This document shows positions 35,175 through 47,802 of a DNA stretch of 64,000 bases, piece after piece. The position numbers were made by a program, and so were the translations under genes. This stretch comes from Triticum aestivum (Eukaryota; Streptophyta; Magnoliopsida; Poales; Poaceae), in contig NC_057801.1 in assembly GCF_018294505.1 (NCBI RefSeq), positions 429,192,619 to 429,256,618 of the forward strand, in the 5' to 3' direction. The notes under the pieces were generated by a model. It saw only the letters and a program-made list of their open reading frames with translations, searched no databases and was not told where the DNA came from. The first letter of the stretch is position 1. Each line of letters starts with the position of its first letter.

Positions 35175-38099
35175 GCACTAGAGTCAATAATCTAGTTCAC
35201 ATCGCCATGTGATTTAACATCAATAGTTCACATCTGTATGTGATTAACACCTATAGTTCATATCGCCATGTGACCAACAACCAAATGGTTTAATAGAGTC
35301 AATAATCTAGTTCACATTGCTATGTGATTAACACCCAAAGATTACTAAGGTGTGATCATGTTTTGATTATGAGAGAAGTTTAGTCATCGGGTCTATCACA
35401 TTCAGAGCTGTATGTATTTTGCAAATATTCTATGTCTACAATGCTCTGTATGGAGCTACTCTAGCTAATTGCTCCCACTTTCAATATGTATCCATATTGA
35501 GACTTAGAGTCATCTGGATCGGTGTAAAAGCTTGCATCGATGTAACTCTTTACACCGAACTCTTTATCACCCCCCATCATCGAGAAACATTTCCTTAGTC
35601 CTCACTAAGGATAATTTTGACCGTTGTCCAGTGATCTACTCTTAGATCACTATTGTACCCCCTTGCCAAACTCATGGCAAGGTACACAATAGGTCTGGTA
35701 CACAGCACATCATACTTTATAGAACCTACGACTGTGGCATAGGGAATGACTTTCATTCTCTTTCTATTTTCTGCCATGGTCGGGCTTTGAGTCTTACTCA
35801 AGTTTACACCTTGTAATACAGACAAGAACTCCTTCTTTGACTGATCCATTTTGAACTCTTTCAAAAACTTGTCAAGGTATTTACTCATTGAAAAATCTTA
35901 TTAAGCGTCTTGATGTATCTCTATAGATCTTGATGCCCAATATGTAAGCAGCTCACTGAGTTCTTTCATTGAAAAACTCTTATTCAAGTATCCCTCTATG
36001 CTATCCAGAAATTCTATATCATTTCCAATCAACAATATGTCATCCACATATAATATTAGAAATGCTACAGAGCAACCATTCACTTTCTTGTAAATATAGG
36101 CTTCTCCAAAGTCTGTATAAAACCATATGCTTTGATCACACTATCAAAGCATTTATTCCAACTCCGAGAGGCTTGCACCAGTCCATAAATGGATCACTGG
36201 AGCTTGCACACTTTGTTAGCACCCTTTGGATTGACAAAACCTTCTGGTTGCATCATATACAACTCTTCTTCCAGAAATCCATTCAGGAATGCAGTTTTGA
36301 CATCCATCTGCCAAATTTCATAATCATAAAATGCAACAATTGCTAACATGATTTGGACAGACTTAAGCATCGCTACGGGTGAGAAGTATCATCGTAGTCA
36401 ACTCCTTGAACTTGTCGAAAACCTTTTTTGTGACAAGTCGAGCTTTATAGATAGTAAAACTACTATCAACGTTTGTCTTCCTCTTGAAGATCCATTTATT
36501 CTTAATGGCTTGCCAATCATCGGGCAAGTCAACCAAAGTCCACACTTTGTCCTCATACAAGGATCCCATCTCGGGTTTCATGGCCTCAAGCCATTTCGCG
36601 GAATTTGGGCTCATCATCGCTTCCTCATAGTTCGTAGGTTTATCATGGTCTAGTAACATGACTTCCAGAATAGGATTATCGTACCACTCTGGTGCGGATC
36701 GTACTCTGGTTGACCTACGAGGTTCGATAGTAACTTGATCTGAAGTTTCATGATCATCATCATTAGCTTCCTCACTAATTGGTGTAGGAATCACTGGACC
36801 TAATTTCTATGATGAAGTACTTCCAATTCAGGAGAAGGTACAATTACCTCATCAAGTTCTACTTTCCTCCCACTCACTTCTTTTGAGAGAGACTCCTTCT
36901 CTAGAAAGGATATATTTTTAGCAACAAACATTTTTGCCTTCAGATATGTGATACAAGGTGTACCCAACAATTTCCTTTGGGTATCCTATGAAGACACACT
37001 TCTCCGATTTGGGTTCGAGCTTATCAGGTTGAAGCTTTTTCACATAAGCATCGCAACCCCAAAATTAAGAAACAACAACTTTGGTTTCTTGCCAAACCAC
37101 AGTTCATAAGGCGTCGTCTCAACGGATTTTGATGGTGCCCTGTTTAATGTGAATGCAGCTGTCTCTAATGCATAACCCCAAAATGACAGTGGTAAATCGG
37201 TAAGAGACATCATAGATCGCACCATATCAAATAAAGTGCGGTTACGACATTCGGACACACCATTATGTTGTGGTGTTCCAGGTGGCGTGAGCTGTGAAAC
37301 TATTCCACATTGTTTTAAATAAAGACCAAACTCGTAACTTAAATATTTTCCTCCATGATCAGATCGTAGAAACTTTATTTTCTTGTTACTATGATTTTCC
37401 ACTTCACTCTGAAATTCTTTGAACTTTTCAAATGTTTCACACTTATGCTTCATTAAGCAGATATACCCATATCTTCTCAAATCATCTGTGAAGGTCAGAA
37501 AATAACGATACCCGCCATGAGCCTCAGCACTCATTGGACCGCATACATATGTATGTATTATTTCTAATAAGTCAGTAGCTCGTTCCATTGTTTCGGAGAA
37601 CGGAGTTTTAGTCATCTTTGCCCATAAGGCACGGTTCGCAAGTATCAAATGATTTATAATCAAGTGATCCAAAAGTCAATCTTTCTGGAGTTTCTTCATG
37701 CGCTTTACACCGATATGACCCAAACGGCAGCGCCACAAATAAGTTACACTATCATTATCAACTTTGCATCTTTTGGCATTAATATTATGAATTGTGTATT
37801 ACAACGATCGAGATTCAATAAACCATCAACATTGGGTGTATGACCATAGAAGGTTTTATTCATGTAAACAGAATACCAATTATTCTCTGTCTTAAATGAA
37901 TAACTGTATTGCAATAAACATGATCTAATCATATTCATGCTCAACGCAAACACCAAATAACATTTATTTCGGTTCAACACTAATCCCGAAAGTACAAGGA
38001 GTGTGTGATGATGATCATATCAATCTTGGAACCACTTCCAACACGTCATCACTTCACCCTCAACTAGTCTCTGTTTATTCTGTAACTCCTATTTTGAGT
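35175..38099 (-). pseudogene. Copia B pol (heavily broken, RNase H deleted)
   Basis: Protease region near 38,140-38,100 has the catalytic DTG changed (VFDTCS). Integrase from 37,672 to 37,040 keeps RRYGYICLMKH, FLRSDHGGKY and VSECRNRTLFDM. The linker and RT start lie at 36,794-36,363, the RT active site YVDDILLIG at about 36,040, and RT thumb/RNase H start at 35,888-35,595. RNase H keeps DASFYTDPDDSKS (near 35,540), then jumps from QSIV straight to the extreme C-terminus, losing the catalytic Glu and later Asp. Numerous stops and shifts elsewhere. Confidence 0.85.
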
Positions 38100-39032
38100 T
38101 ACTAATCTTAGCAACTGAACATGTATCAAATACCCAGACATTACTATAAACACTAGTAAAGTACACATCAATAACATGTATATCAAATATACCTTTGTTC
38201 ACTTTGCCATCCTTCTTATCCATGAAATATTTGGGGTAACTCTGCTTCCAGTGACCATTTCCTTGGAAGTAGAAGCACTTAGTTTCAGGCTTAGGTCCAG
38301 CTTTGGGCTTGTTCACGGGAGTGACAACTTGCTTGCCAATATTCTTGAAGTTCCCTTTCTTTCCCTTTGCCCTTTACTTGAAACTAGTGGTCTTGTTTAA
38401 TCATCAACACTTGATGCTTTTCCTTGATTTCTACCTTCGTCGATTTAAGCATCATGAAGAGCTCGAGAATTTCTTTCGTCATCCCTTGCATATTATAGTT
38501 CATCATGAAGTTCCAATAACTTGGTGATGGTGACTAGAGAACTCTGTCAATCACTATCTTATCTCGAAGATTAAGTCCCACTTGATTCAAGCGATTGTAG
38601 TACCCAGATAATCTGAGCACATGCTCACTGCTTGAGCTATTCTCCTCCATCTTTTAGCTATAGAACTTGTTGGAGACTTCATCTCTCTCAACTCGGGTAT
38701 TTGCTTGGAATATTAACTTCGACTCCTCGAACATCTCATATGGTCCATGACGTTCAAAACGTCTTTGAAGTCCCGATTCTAAGTCGTAAAGCATGGTGCA
38801 CTAAACTATCAAGTAGTCATCATATTAAGCTAGCCAAACGTTCATAACGTTTGCATATGCTCCTGCAATAGTTTTTTCACCTAGCGGTGCATCAAGGACA
38901 TAATTCTTCTGTGCAGCAATGAGGATAAACCTCAGATCATGGACTCAATCCGCATCATTGCTACTATCATCTTTCAACTTAGTTTTCTCTAGGAACATAT
39001 AAAAAACATAGGGAAGCAACAACACGAGCTAT
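38100..39032 (-). pseudogene. Copia B gag (start codon and zinc knuckle lost)
   Basis: Aligned to the Copia A gag, the start codon at 39,030-39,032 reads ATA instead of ATG. The frame is cut by many stops. The zinc knuckle reads CFYFQGNGHWKQSY (about 38,254-38,214), so the second and fourth ligands are gone. Coding capacity is lost. Confidence 0.8.
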
Positions 39033-39599
39033 TGATCTACAACATAATTTGCAAAATACTATCAGGACTAAGTTCATGATAAATTAAAGTTCAATTAATC
39101 ATATTACTTAAGAAGTCCCATTTAGATAAAAATCCCTCTAGTCATCTAAATGATCACGTGATCCATATCAACTAAACCATGTCCGATCATCACGTGAGAT
39201 GGAGTAGTTTTCAATGGTGAACATCTCTATGTTGATCATATCTACTATATAATTCACGCTCGACCTTTTGGTCTCCAGTGTTCCAAGGCCATATCTGCAT
39301 ATGCTAGGCTCCTCAAGTTTAACCCGAGTATTCTGCATGTGCAAAGCTGGCTTGCACCCGTTGTATGTGAACGTAGAGCTTATCACACCCGATCATCACG
39401 TGGTGTCTCAACACGAAGAACTGTAGCAATGGTGCATACTCAGGGAGAACACTTATACCTTGAAATTTAGTAAGGGATCATCTTATAATGCTACCGTCGT
39501 ACTAAGCAAAATAAGATGCATAAAAGATAAAAATCACATGCAATCAAAATATGTGACATGATATGGCCATCATCATCTTGTGTTCATGATCTCCATCAC

Positions 39600-41261
39600 C
39601 GAGAGGGGAGAGTGTGTCCACGTACCCTTGTAGACCGAAAGCGGAAGCGTTTAGTTAATGTGGTTGGTGTAGTCGAACATCTTCGCGATCCAACCGATCA
39701 AGTATCGAATGCATGACACCTTCGGGATCTGCACACGTTCAGCTTGGTGACGTCCCTCGAACTCTAGATCCATCTAAGGCCGAGGAAGAGTTCCATCAGC
39801 ATGACAGTGTGGTGACGGTGATGATGAAGTTACCAGTGCAGGGCTTCGCCTAAGCACTACGACGATATGGCCGAGGTGGAAAACTGTGGAGGGGGGCACC
39901 GCACACGGCTAAAGATCAACTTGTGTGTTCTTGGGGTGCTCCCCTCCCCCGTATATAAAGGAGGGGGGAGGAGGCGGCTGGCCTAGGGGGCGCGCCGAGC
40001 ATAGGGAGTCCTACTAGGACTACCAAGTCCTAGTAGGATTCCCTTCCCTATTCGGAGTAGGAGAGAAGGAAAGACAATGAGAGGGAGAAGGAAAGGGGGG
40101 TTGCGCCCCCACCCCTTGTCCAATTCGGTTTGCTCAGGGGGGAGGTGCGCGCTACCTCTTGGCCCTTCTCCCCTCTCTCCACTAAAGCCCAATAAGGCCC
40201 ATTACTTCTCCCGGTGAATTCCCGTAACTCCCCGGTACTCCGAAAAATACCCGAATCACTCGAAACCTTTCCGATATCCGAATATAGCCTTCCAATAATC
40301 GATCTTTACGTCTCGGCCATTTCGAGACTCCTCGTCATGTCCGTGATCTCATCCAGGACTCCGAACAACCTTTGGTACATCAAATCACATAAACTCATAA
40401 TACCAATCGTCATCGAACGTTAAGCGTGCGGACCCTACGGGTTCGAGAACTATGTAGACATGACCGAGACACATCTTCGGTCAATAACCAATAGCGGAAC
40501 CTGGATGCTCATATTGGTTCCTACATATTCTACGAAGATCTTTATCGGTCAAACCGCATAACAACATACGTTGTTCCCTTTGTCATCGGTATGTTACTTG
40601 CCCGAGATTCGATCATCGGTATCATCATACCTAGTTCAATCTCGTTACCGGCAAGTCTCTTTACTCGCACAGTAATACTTCATCCTGCAACTAACACATT
40701 AGTATTGCTTGCAAGGCTTATAGTGATGAGCATTACCGAGAGGGCCCAGAGATACCTCTCCAAAACACGAAGTGACAAATCCTAATCTTGATCTATGCCA
40801 ACCCAACAAACACCTTCGAATACACCTTTAGAGCACCTTTATAATCACCCTTTTATGTTGTGACGTTTGGTAGCACACAAAGTGTTCCTCCGGTATTCGG
40901 GAGTTGCATAATCTCATAGTCCGAGGAACATGTATAAGTCATGAAGAAAGCAGTAGCAATGAAACTGTAACGATCATAATGCTAAGCTAATGGATGGGTC
41001 ATGTCCATCACGTCATTCTCCTAATGATGTGATCCCGTTCATTAAATGACAACACATGTCTATGGTTAGGAAACATAACCATCTTTGATAAATGAGCTAG
41101 TCAAGTAGAGGCATATTAGGGATAATATGTTTTCTCTATGTATTCACACATGTACTAAGTTTCCAGTTAATACAATTCTTGCATGAATAATAAACATTTA
41201 TGATGATATAAGGAAATATAAATAACAACTTCAATATTGCGTCTAGGGCATATTTCCTTCA
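39600..41261 (-). repeat. Copia B 5' LTR, inner end deleted
   Basis: Matches 33,446-35,174 except that about 90 bp at its inner end (TGTTGGGGAACG to TAGCAA) are missing. The deletion also removes the primer site. Hairpin at 40,009-40,038. The outer end TATTTCCTTCA abuts ataaa. Confidence 0.9.
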
Positions 41262-41266
41262 ATAAA

Positions 41267-43043
41267 CCCCAGCAGCTTTCTGTCTGCAACACCGAAAACG
41301 CATATTTCTGGATTGAGTCGTATGGCATATGCTCGGAGGTTGTCAAATGTAAGGCATAAGTCATCCACCTATGAATCGACACGTTTTGTTTTGATGACTA
41401 CATCATCTATGTACGCCTCCATGGTTTTGTTGATCTGTTTTTTCAGGCATGTTTGAATCATGCGTTGGTAGGTTGCGCTGGCATTTTTTAGTCCAAGGCA
41501 TAGTATTGAAGCAGAAGGTCCCATATGGAGTGATGAATGCCATTGCGGCTTGGTCGGATTCTTTTATCTTAATTTGATGATATCCGGAGTATGCGTCGAG
41601 GAAGCATAGGGAATCGTGCCTTGCGGTTGCGTCAGTAATCTTCTTGATTCGAGGTAGTGGGAAGGGGTCCTTAGGGCAAGCCTTATTAAGGTCTTTTAAG
41701 TCGACACACACGCGCCATGATTTATACTTCTTAGGTACCATGACCAGGTTTGCTAGCCAGTTCGGATGTTTTATTTCTCTGATAAACCCGGCTTCGAGTA
41801 GCTTGGCTAGCTCCGCCCCCATAGCCTGTCATTTGGGTTCGGAGAATCGGCGCAGAGTTTGTTTGACTGGTTTGTATCCTTTCAGTCTTCGTGGGATACC
41901 TGGCATATTCGAAGGGTGCCAGGCAAAAATGTCCCAGTTCTCACGCAAGAATGCGCGTAATGTGGCGTCCACCGTCGGATCCAGCTGTGCTCCAATGGAG
42001 GCTATTTTATTGGGATCCGTCAGGTGGACTTGAAATTTGACTATTTCATCTGCCGGCTTGAAGGAGGTAGACTTGGGTCTCTTATCGAGGATTACATCGT
42101 CCATGTCTACTGTGGAACGTAGAGTGGTCAATTCCTCGGCCGCGAGGGCCTCAGATAATGCCTCAAGGGCTAGAGAGGCGGTTTTGTTTTCGGCACGGAG
42201 TGCTATGTCCGGATCACTAGCGATAGTGATAATTCCATTGGGCCCGGGCATTTTGAGCTTCATATACCCGTAATGGGGTATGGCTTGGAAGCGTGTGAAT
42301 GCATCTCGCCCGAGCAAAGCATGATACCCTCTGTTGAATGGTGCCACATGGAAGAGTAACTCTTCGGACCTATAGTTCTCCGGCGTGCTGAATACCACAT
42401 CGAGTTTGATTTTTCCCGAGCATCTGGCTTCTCGACTGGGGATAATACCGCGAAAGGTTGTGTTACTTTGCTCAATACAACTCCTGACCATTTCCATTTT
42501 ATTGAGCGTGTCCTCGTAAATGAGGTTCAGTCTGCTGCCAGCGTCCATGAGCACTTTAGTGAGCCGAAAGCCGTCTATGATTGGATTTAGAATCAAAGTG
42601 GCTGGTGCCTGGACTAAGCGGGCTCTTGGTTCGTCATCGGCGTTGAAAGTGATCGCCGTGTCATTCCAAGGATTTACTGCTGCCATGTGGCAGACTTCGG
42701 CGAGGTCGCGAAGCGCTCTCTGGGGCCGATTATTCAAAGAAAAGGTCTCGAAGACTGTGAATACTTCGGGATCATTGTCCTCCAAAGAATATTTCTTTGG
42801 AGTGTTGTTAGTGAGGAGACCCTCGCCGCTTTTGGCCACCTGCCGGAGTATCCAACATGCTCGAAGGCTACGCGTTGGTTCGTTGTCCAGCGTCACGTGA
42901 ATTTTGCAGGGTTTGTCGAGCCATTCTTCGAGGACAGTTTTATGCCCCGTAACGGGTTTAATTTTCTTGTCCACGAGATGATGATTGGGTGCTCCGCGGG
43001 GGTGCACCCTTTTTGCCCATCCGGGGGGATGGCCTAAAGGCAT
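41267..43043 (-). pseudogene. G3 protease and RT start
   Basis: From 43,043 down: a linker, then aspartic protease with VLMDAGSRLNLIY (42,545-42,507; DAG in place of D[ST]G) and YHALLGRDAF. Then the RT entry motif ENWDIFAW near 41,940, a stop at 41,829, and RT with WRVCVDLKDLNKACPKDPFPLP and FLDAYSGYHQIK. A shift near 41,505 follows, and the YIDD catalytic motif lies near 41,408-41,397. The frame reaches the Copia B border at 41,267 and continues at 33,440. In an intact element this region would provide polyprotein cleavage and DNA synthesis. Confidence 0.87.
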
Positions 43044-43926
43044 GCGGTTCCCAGCAGGTTGTCTGGGTTTTCCATGCGCTTTCCATTGCGCAGTACTTAT
43101 GTACTATGTGTGACAATTTGGCAAAGTGTAGTATGCGACGGCGGTTGAGGGCATTAAGGATTCCCTCATCTGTGCAATTGTTGCAAAAGACCGAGATTGC
43201 GTCGTCGTCACAGCAATCCTTGATCTTGTTTTTAACAAGCAGGAATCTAGCCCAAAAGTGGTGGACTATTTCCTGAGGCCGCTGCCGCACATACATTAAG
43301 TCGCATATGTCTGGAGGACCGGAGTTTCTTGGGGAATACTTCTTGTGGTGGGTGGGCGGGATCGAATCCGAACCCCGACCCACTGAGAAATCCGGATTCT
43401 GAAGAATTTCCAAGGTTATGAGCCTGGGCTCCGGAGCATCCGGTGTGTTTTCAGGCTTAGTACCCAATTCAATGTTCGGAGGACAGGTAGTGTCTTCCAG
43501 AAGGGGAGAGTCCGGTTCCCCGAGTTTGGGAACCCGAACATACTTCATTCTCAACGTAGGAGAAGAGTTGTTGTCGGCTTGTTCCTCCATGATTTCCACA
43601 TGATGGGTGATCGGCGAAGATCTGATTTATCTCTGATCGGGTTTAAGCTCAATCCGATCATACTCGGTTGCGACCCCCAGGGCGGTGATGCAATCTAGCA
43701 GTTCATTTAATGCCGATACATCTACCGGATCCACCTTGTCATAGTATTCAGGGCCAACATGGAGGCGATTTTTGGCGATGAGTTGGGCTGCTTCAGGCTT
43801 AACGGCCGGGCGAGAGCCCATAATGAAGTTGCTGAGCCAGAGGATTCTCCCTAAAGCTAGGGCTTCTCCGGAAGTGATGCTTTCTTTGATGACAAGGCGA
43901 GCCATCAATCCTTCTGTCGACGACAC
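42958..43926 (-). pseudogene. G3 gag
   Basis: Two open pieces in the minus strand: 43,926-43,627 (MSSTEGLMARLVIKES, about 25 bp after the LTR) and 43,599-42,958. The second includes a retrotransposon gag signature (VRQRPQEIVHHFWARFLLVKN) and an acidic Cys pair region (FCNNCTDEG). A basic, Ser-rich end overlaps the protease frame. No standard zinc knuckle seen. Long plus-strand ORFs across 42,037-43,276 are mirror images and not genes. Confidence 0.75.
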
Positions 43927-43951
43927 GGAGGAACTCTCGATGAAAGCACCA

Positions 43952-44427
43952 ATGTTGGTGTCAAAACCGATAGATCTCGGGTAGGTGGTCCCGAACTATG
44001 CATATAAGGATCGAAGGTAACAGGGAGGCAAGGGACACGATGTTTAACCAGGTTCGGGCCCTCTTAATGGAGGTAATACCCTACTTCCTGCTTGATTGAC
44101 TATGATGAGTATAGGGGTTTACAAGAGTTGATCTACCTCGAGATCGTGATGGCTAAACCCTAGATGTCTAGCCTGTATGATTGTGATTCCCCCTATGGAC
44201 TACCCGCTCCGTTTTATATAAGCACCGGAGGGGACTAGGGGTGTACAAAGTCGGTTTACAGAGGAAGGAAACTACACATCCAGATGCCAAGCTTGCCGTC
44301 CACGTAAAGGAGAGTCCCATCCAGACACGGGAGTAGGCCTTCTATTCTTGTATCTTCACGACCCGTCAGTCCGGCCCATGTCACATAGGCCGGCTCTCCG
44401 AGGACCCCATAATCCAAGACTCCCTCA
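43952..44427 (-). repeat. G3 5' LTR
   Basis: 476 bp, minus-strand start TGAGGGAGTC, end TTTTGACACCAACA, then TTGGTGCTTTC as the likely primer region. TSD ggcac follows at 44,428-44,432. Confidence 0.9.
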
Positions 44428-44432
44428 GGCAC

Positions 44433-45299
44433 CATAGGACAACACCAAAATAAAACATACAACTCAAACCAATCACGATCATTGGACAAAATGGATCTAC
44501 TCAAACATCATAAAATAGCCACACATCATTGGATAATAAAATATAGCATTGAGCACCATGTTTAAGTATAGATTACAACGGGGAGAGGAGGTGTTACACT
44601 GCTGCATAGAGGGGGAGAAAGTTGGTGTTGATGGTAGCGAGGTTGTTGGTGTAGATCGTTGTCACGATCCTTGCCCCGGCGGCACTTCGGCACCACCGGG
44701 AGAGAAGGGGGAGAGCCCCCCTCCTTCTTCTTCTTCCTTGACCTCCCCCTAGATGGGAGGAGGGTTCCGCTCTGGCCCATGGTCTCCATGGCGGCGGAGG
44801 GGCAGGAGCCCCTTTGAGATTGGATATATCTCTTTGTTTCTCTTCTATTTCGGGTTCCTGTTTTCTGGCCTTTCACCATTTCTTAAATTCCCAAAGATCC
44901 GTAACTCCGATTGGGCTGAAATTTTGAGGGGATTTTCTTCCGGATATTCTCATTCTTGCGGGCAAAGGATACCCCCAACCGACTTACAAGGTGTCCATAA
45001 GCCCTAGGGCGTGCCCTATGAGCTTGTGGGGCCTGTTGACCACTTCTCATGTTGATTCTTCTTTCCAAAAATCACATATATTCCACACACAAAGATGCTT
45101 AAGTTTTTATCGTGTTTGGACTTCATTTGATATGGATATTCTGCGAAACAAAAAACATGTAACAAATAGGAACTGACACTGGGCACTGGATCAATATGTT
45201 AGTCCCAAAAATCATATAAAATGTTGCCAAAAGTATATGAAAGTTGTAGAATATTGGCATGGGACAATAAAAAATACAGATACGATGGAGACGTATCAG
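44433..45299 (-). repeat. Gypsy G2 5' LTR, 5' portion
   Basis: Begins on the minus strand with TGATACGTCTCCATCG at 45,299 and runs to the G3 insertion point. With 25,817-26,450 it forms one LTR of about 1.5 kb. It carries a GC-rich stretch (44,640-44,830) before an AT-rich part. Confidence 0.8.
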
Positions 45300-46096
45300 T
45301 GGTCCTGGTGTTCCGGAGCCCGAATGACCCTCCTGGGCCAGGGTTTGGTGGCGAAGATGCCACAAGGGATGGTGAAGAAGCCAATGCAATCTGAGGGATC
45401 AACGGGACACACATACGAAGATCGCCATGGTTGCTAATGACGAAAGCCACGACGATGACGTAGATCATGCAGAAAGGGCGGGACGGTGGGTTGATGTTGA
45501 CCTGGCCCGCCCCGTCGATGGTGAATGTGATGGAACCAAATGTTAGGCTCTCTCGTGGCAGGAGGCCGCCTGAAGCTGAGGAAGATCCGATCTGAGATCG
45601 GTCTCCAACCGACACACTCCATGCCTAGTGCGCCAACTAACGGTGCACATTTCTCTCAATACCTTTGGTAGGGTACCTTGCATAGCTCGAAGTCACAGAT
45701 CGGAGGCCGCACGGGGATTTACCCAGGTTCGGGCCTCCATGGTGGAATAATGCCCTACCTCCTGCTTGTTGTTATTCATTGATTGTGGAATACCTCGTGT
45801 GAGGGTTTACAATGGGGTGGATGAGATACTACCAAGATTTGTTCTACTAGAGATTAGATCGGAATGAGGGGCCCCTAGCCTCCCATTATATACAAGGTGG
45901 AGGCTAGGGTATTAAAATGGGAGATGCAATCTAGGTCGCTGCCGCCATCAACTTGGGGATCAAAGTGTTCAGGGAACACTTATCCCTTCCTCTAGGCTCC
46001 CTCCTGTTGTCAGGTTTCTGATGGGCCTAGCGCCCCCTGGTACGCATGCCGCCGGGTTCCTTATGGGTGAGCCACCCCCAGTGTATTATATGATCA
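45300..46096 (-). mobile_element. Gypsy G6: 5' LTR and leader, truncated by G2
   Basis: Minus strand LTR 45,645-46,096 (starts TGATCATATAATAC, ends TGTGCA). A TTGGCGC-type primer site follows at about 45,625-45,639, and then 340 bp of leader/gag start up to the G2 insertion. The text CCCAGGTTCGGGCC (plus 45,723) is shared with other Triticeae gypsy LTRs. Other end outside the window. Confidence 0.6.
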
Positions 46097-46480
46097 ACGG
46101 GTATGAACCTCGTATTTGGGTGTTGCCAATCTTCAATCCTCCACACCCAACGACCTTGCAACTTGGGTAGCTAAACGGAATGCAATGGCAACCATAATTA
46201 GAGACCATATGTTGAGAGCTCCACAATGGATGAAGACCCTAGAAGACAAACACCGATCTAAACATGTGTTTCGAGCAGGTGACTGGGTCTTTCTAAAGCT
46301 CTATTCGTACATGGAACAATTGGTGGCTCGACGGACCATCACAAATTGGGGTTCAGGTATTTTGGGCCTTTTCAGGTCTTGGAACGGGTGAGAGGGGTTG
46401 CCTATCGTCTACAACTTCTTGAATCTACATTATCTCAGCATCCCAGGAAGAGTTAAACTATGCTCAAAAGCTGGTACACT
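46097..46480 (+). pseudogene. Gypsy G7 pol 3' end (integrase C-terminal remnant)
   Basis: Plus strand, 46,116-46,391 open. It contains RAPQWMKTLEDKHRSKHVFRAGDWVFLKL and, after a frame change, LERVRGVAYRLQL. This matches the integrase C-terminal GPY/F-type region of chromovirus gypsy elements. No catalytic core is present; G6 cut it off on the left. It is the oldest layer of the left stack. Confidence 0.75.
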
Positions 46481-47010
46481 CGACTAAACCCGCTCAGGTG
46501 CTGGAATCACTGCTGGTCAAATTCGGAGGGTGCACTCGCAAGTAGTACAAGATTGTGTGGAGGAGTCTTCCCGTATCCATGACAACATGTGAATGGTCTA
46601 GCATGCTCTCTGAAATCCCTACAACTTGAGGCCAAGCTGCATTTCATGGAGAGGGGAGTGCTATCGCTCCTATCTTCTATTGGGTCATTCGCTGGTCTAG
46701 TTGTATTCAAGCCGAGCGTCGTAGCTTTTATAGTTATTAGATGTGTTTATGCAGCACATTCAAGATCATTTGTATCCACTAAACTCTTATACTCCTCCTA
46801 TAGAGCTTCTTCCTCAAGCTAACTCTCCCCCTTCCTCTGTATCACTCATGTACACTCTTGATTCCATGAGTTCAACGATCTACACCCTGGCAATTGTGGG
46901 GAATGCTATCAGGTGTGTGGCATTTGGTATATCTAGAGTGCTTGAGACCGTGCGAGGCGAGGGTAAAAGATGGGAAAAGCGAGTCAATGACATATATACA
47001 CCTATGTAAG
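46481..47010 (+). other. Probable 3' flank and LTR remnant of G7
   Basis: Follows the pol remnant and has no coding frame. By position it should be the 3' untranslated part and LTR of G7, but I find no second LTR to prove it. Confidence 0.35.
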
Positions 47011-47690
47011 GACATGCGAGGGGATCGAAATGGAAATGACAAAATGAATCAGTAGCCTCAATCGCTTCCTAGGAGTTTTACCCCTAGGAAGCTTAGTGAT
47101 TTAGAAGATATTGTTCGTCTATTTACATCAATTCAGACTTTTGATGAACTTACTAATTTTCCTCCCCGTGAAAAAAAAACTTTCGGCCTTTAAAACAGAA
47201 CTGTTAACTTCTGAGAAGGCACGCCCTGAACTCGGGTACATATGAAATCGCTTTTAAAAAATGCATTTAACCATGTTTTAAAATGTAAAAGAAATCAAAA
47301 TGAAATTTCACGTGAACATGTTCACAAAAAAATATGTGTGCAGCACAACATTTTGCGGAAAAATGTCTTTTTATTTTGCCTCCGCAGAGAAGACAAATTC
47401 CAGTGCTTCTAAATAAAGTTCAATGACACATTTTCTGTTTTTTTTTGCACGGGCCAAATAAAAAGTAGTTTTTTTACGAAACTTTCTGCGCGCACATAGA
47501 ACATGAAAATATATGCGTGCAACATTTTTTCAGAATTTTTTGGCATTTAGAAATGTGTTTTCGAAAGTGAGGTCATATGTTCCCGGATTCATCCACGTAT
47601 TTTCCTTTAACTTGTATCCTTCAAATGAAAACACTAATAACACTGATATGTGTCAAGTATATATGACAACCCGCACCACCGACTGTTTTC
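47011..47690. other. Intergenic DNA, AT-rich
   Basis: Long A and T runs (for example around 47,170, 47,440 and 47,525) and no reading frame. I recognise nothing specific. It lies downstream of the pectinesterase gene. Confidence 0.5.
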
Positions 47691-47694
47691 TGTG

Positions 47695-47802
47695 GAAGCC
47701 ACTGCTGTCCACCGATCCAAGCCTTTTGGTCATGAAGGGGGCTGCTTCGGAAGCCACTGCTGCCCACCGATCCAGGCCTTGGTCATGAAGGGGGCTGCTT
47801 CG
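47695..47802. repeat. Tandem duplication at the 3' end of the pectinesterase gene
   Basis: Two adjacent units, 47,695-47,749 and 47,750-47,802, differ by a 2-bp indel and a few substitutions. Each contains CATGAAGGGGGCTGCTTCG. The stop codon of the gene (47,730-47,732) lies in the first unit, while the second unit is coding. The duplication therefore sets the C-terminus. Confidence 0.85.

Larger units (their letters stand above)
33446..41261 (-). mobile_element. Copia B, Angela/BARE-type, full length but eroded
   Basis: Minus-strand element flanked by ataaa (33,441-33,445 and 41,262-41,266), inserted in the RT gene of G3. 3' LTR 33,446-35,174, internal 35,175-39,599, 5' LTR 39,600-41,261. 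The inner end of the 5' LTR with the primer site, and the polypurine tract next to the 3' LTR, have both been deleted. The RNase H region lacks about 240 bp, as also in Copia C. Confidence 0.92.
26451..44427 (-). mobile_element. Complete Tat-like gypsy G3 with antisense gene
   Basis: Minus-strand element with LTRs of about 475 bp (26,451-26,925 and 43,952-44,427) and TSD ggcac on both sides. Gag and pol read right to left. An additional archaeal-type RNase H domain lies after the first RNase H, and a separate gene on the opposite strand occupies the space between integrase and the 3' LTR. Dual RNase H and an antisense ORF are known for the Tat lineage (Retand, RIRE2, Grande types). Copia B (33,446-41,261) is inserted in RT. 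About 10.2 kb without Copia B. Confidence 0.9.

Noticed and set aside
42520..43276. Plus-strand ORFs of 95-126 codons
   Set aside because: They are mirror images of the G3 gag and protease genes and have no recognisable motifs.
47170..47560. Long A/T runs as a retroposon tail
   Set aside because: No flanking duplication or coding remnant could be found.
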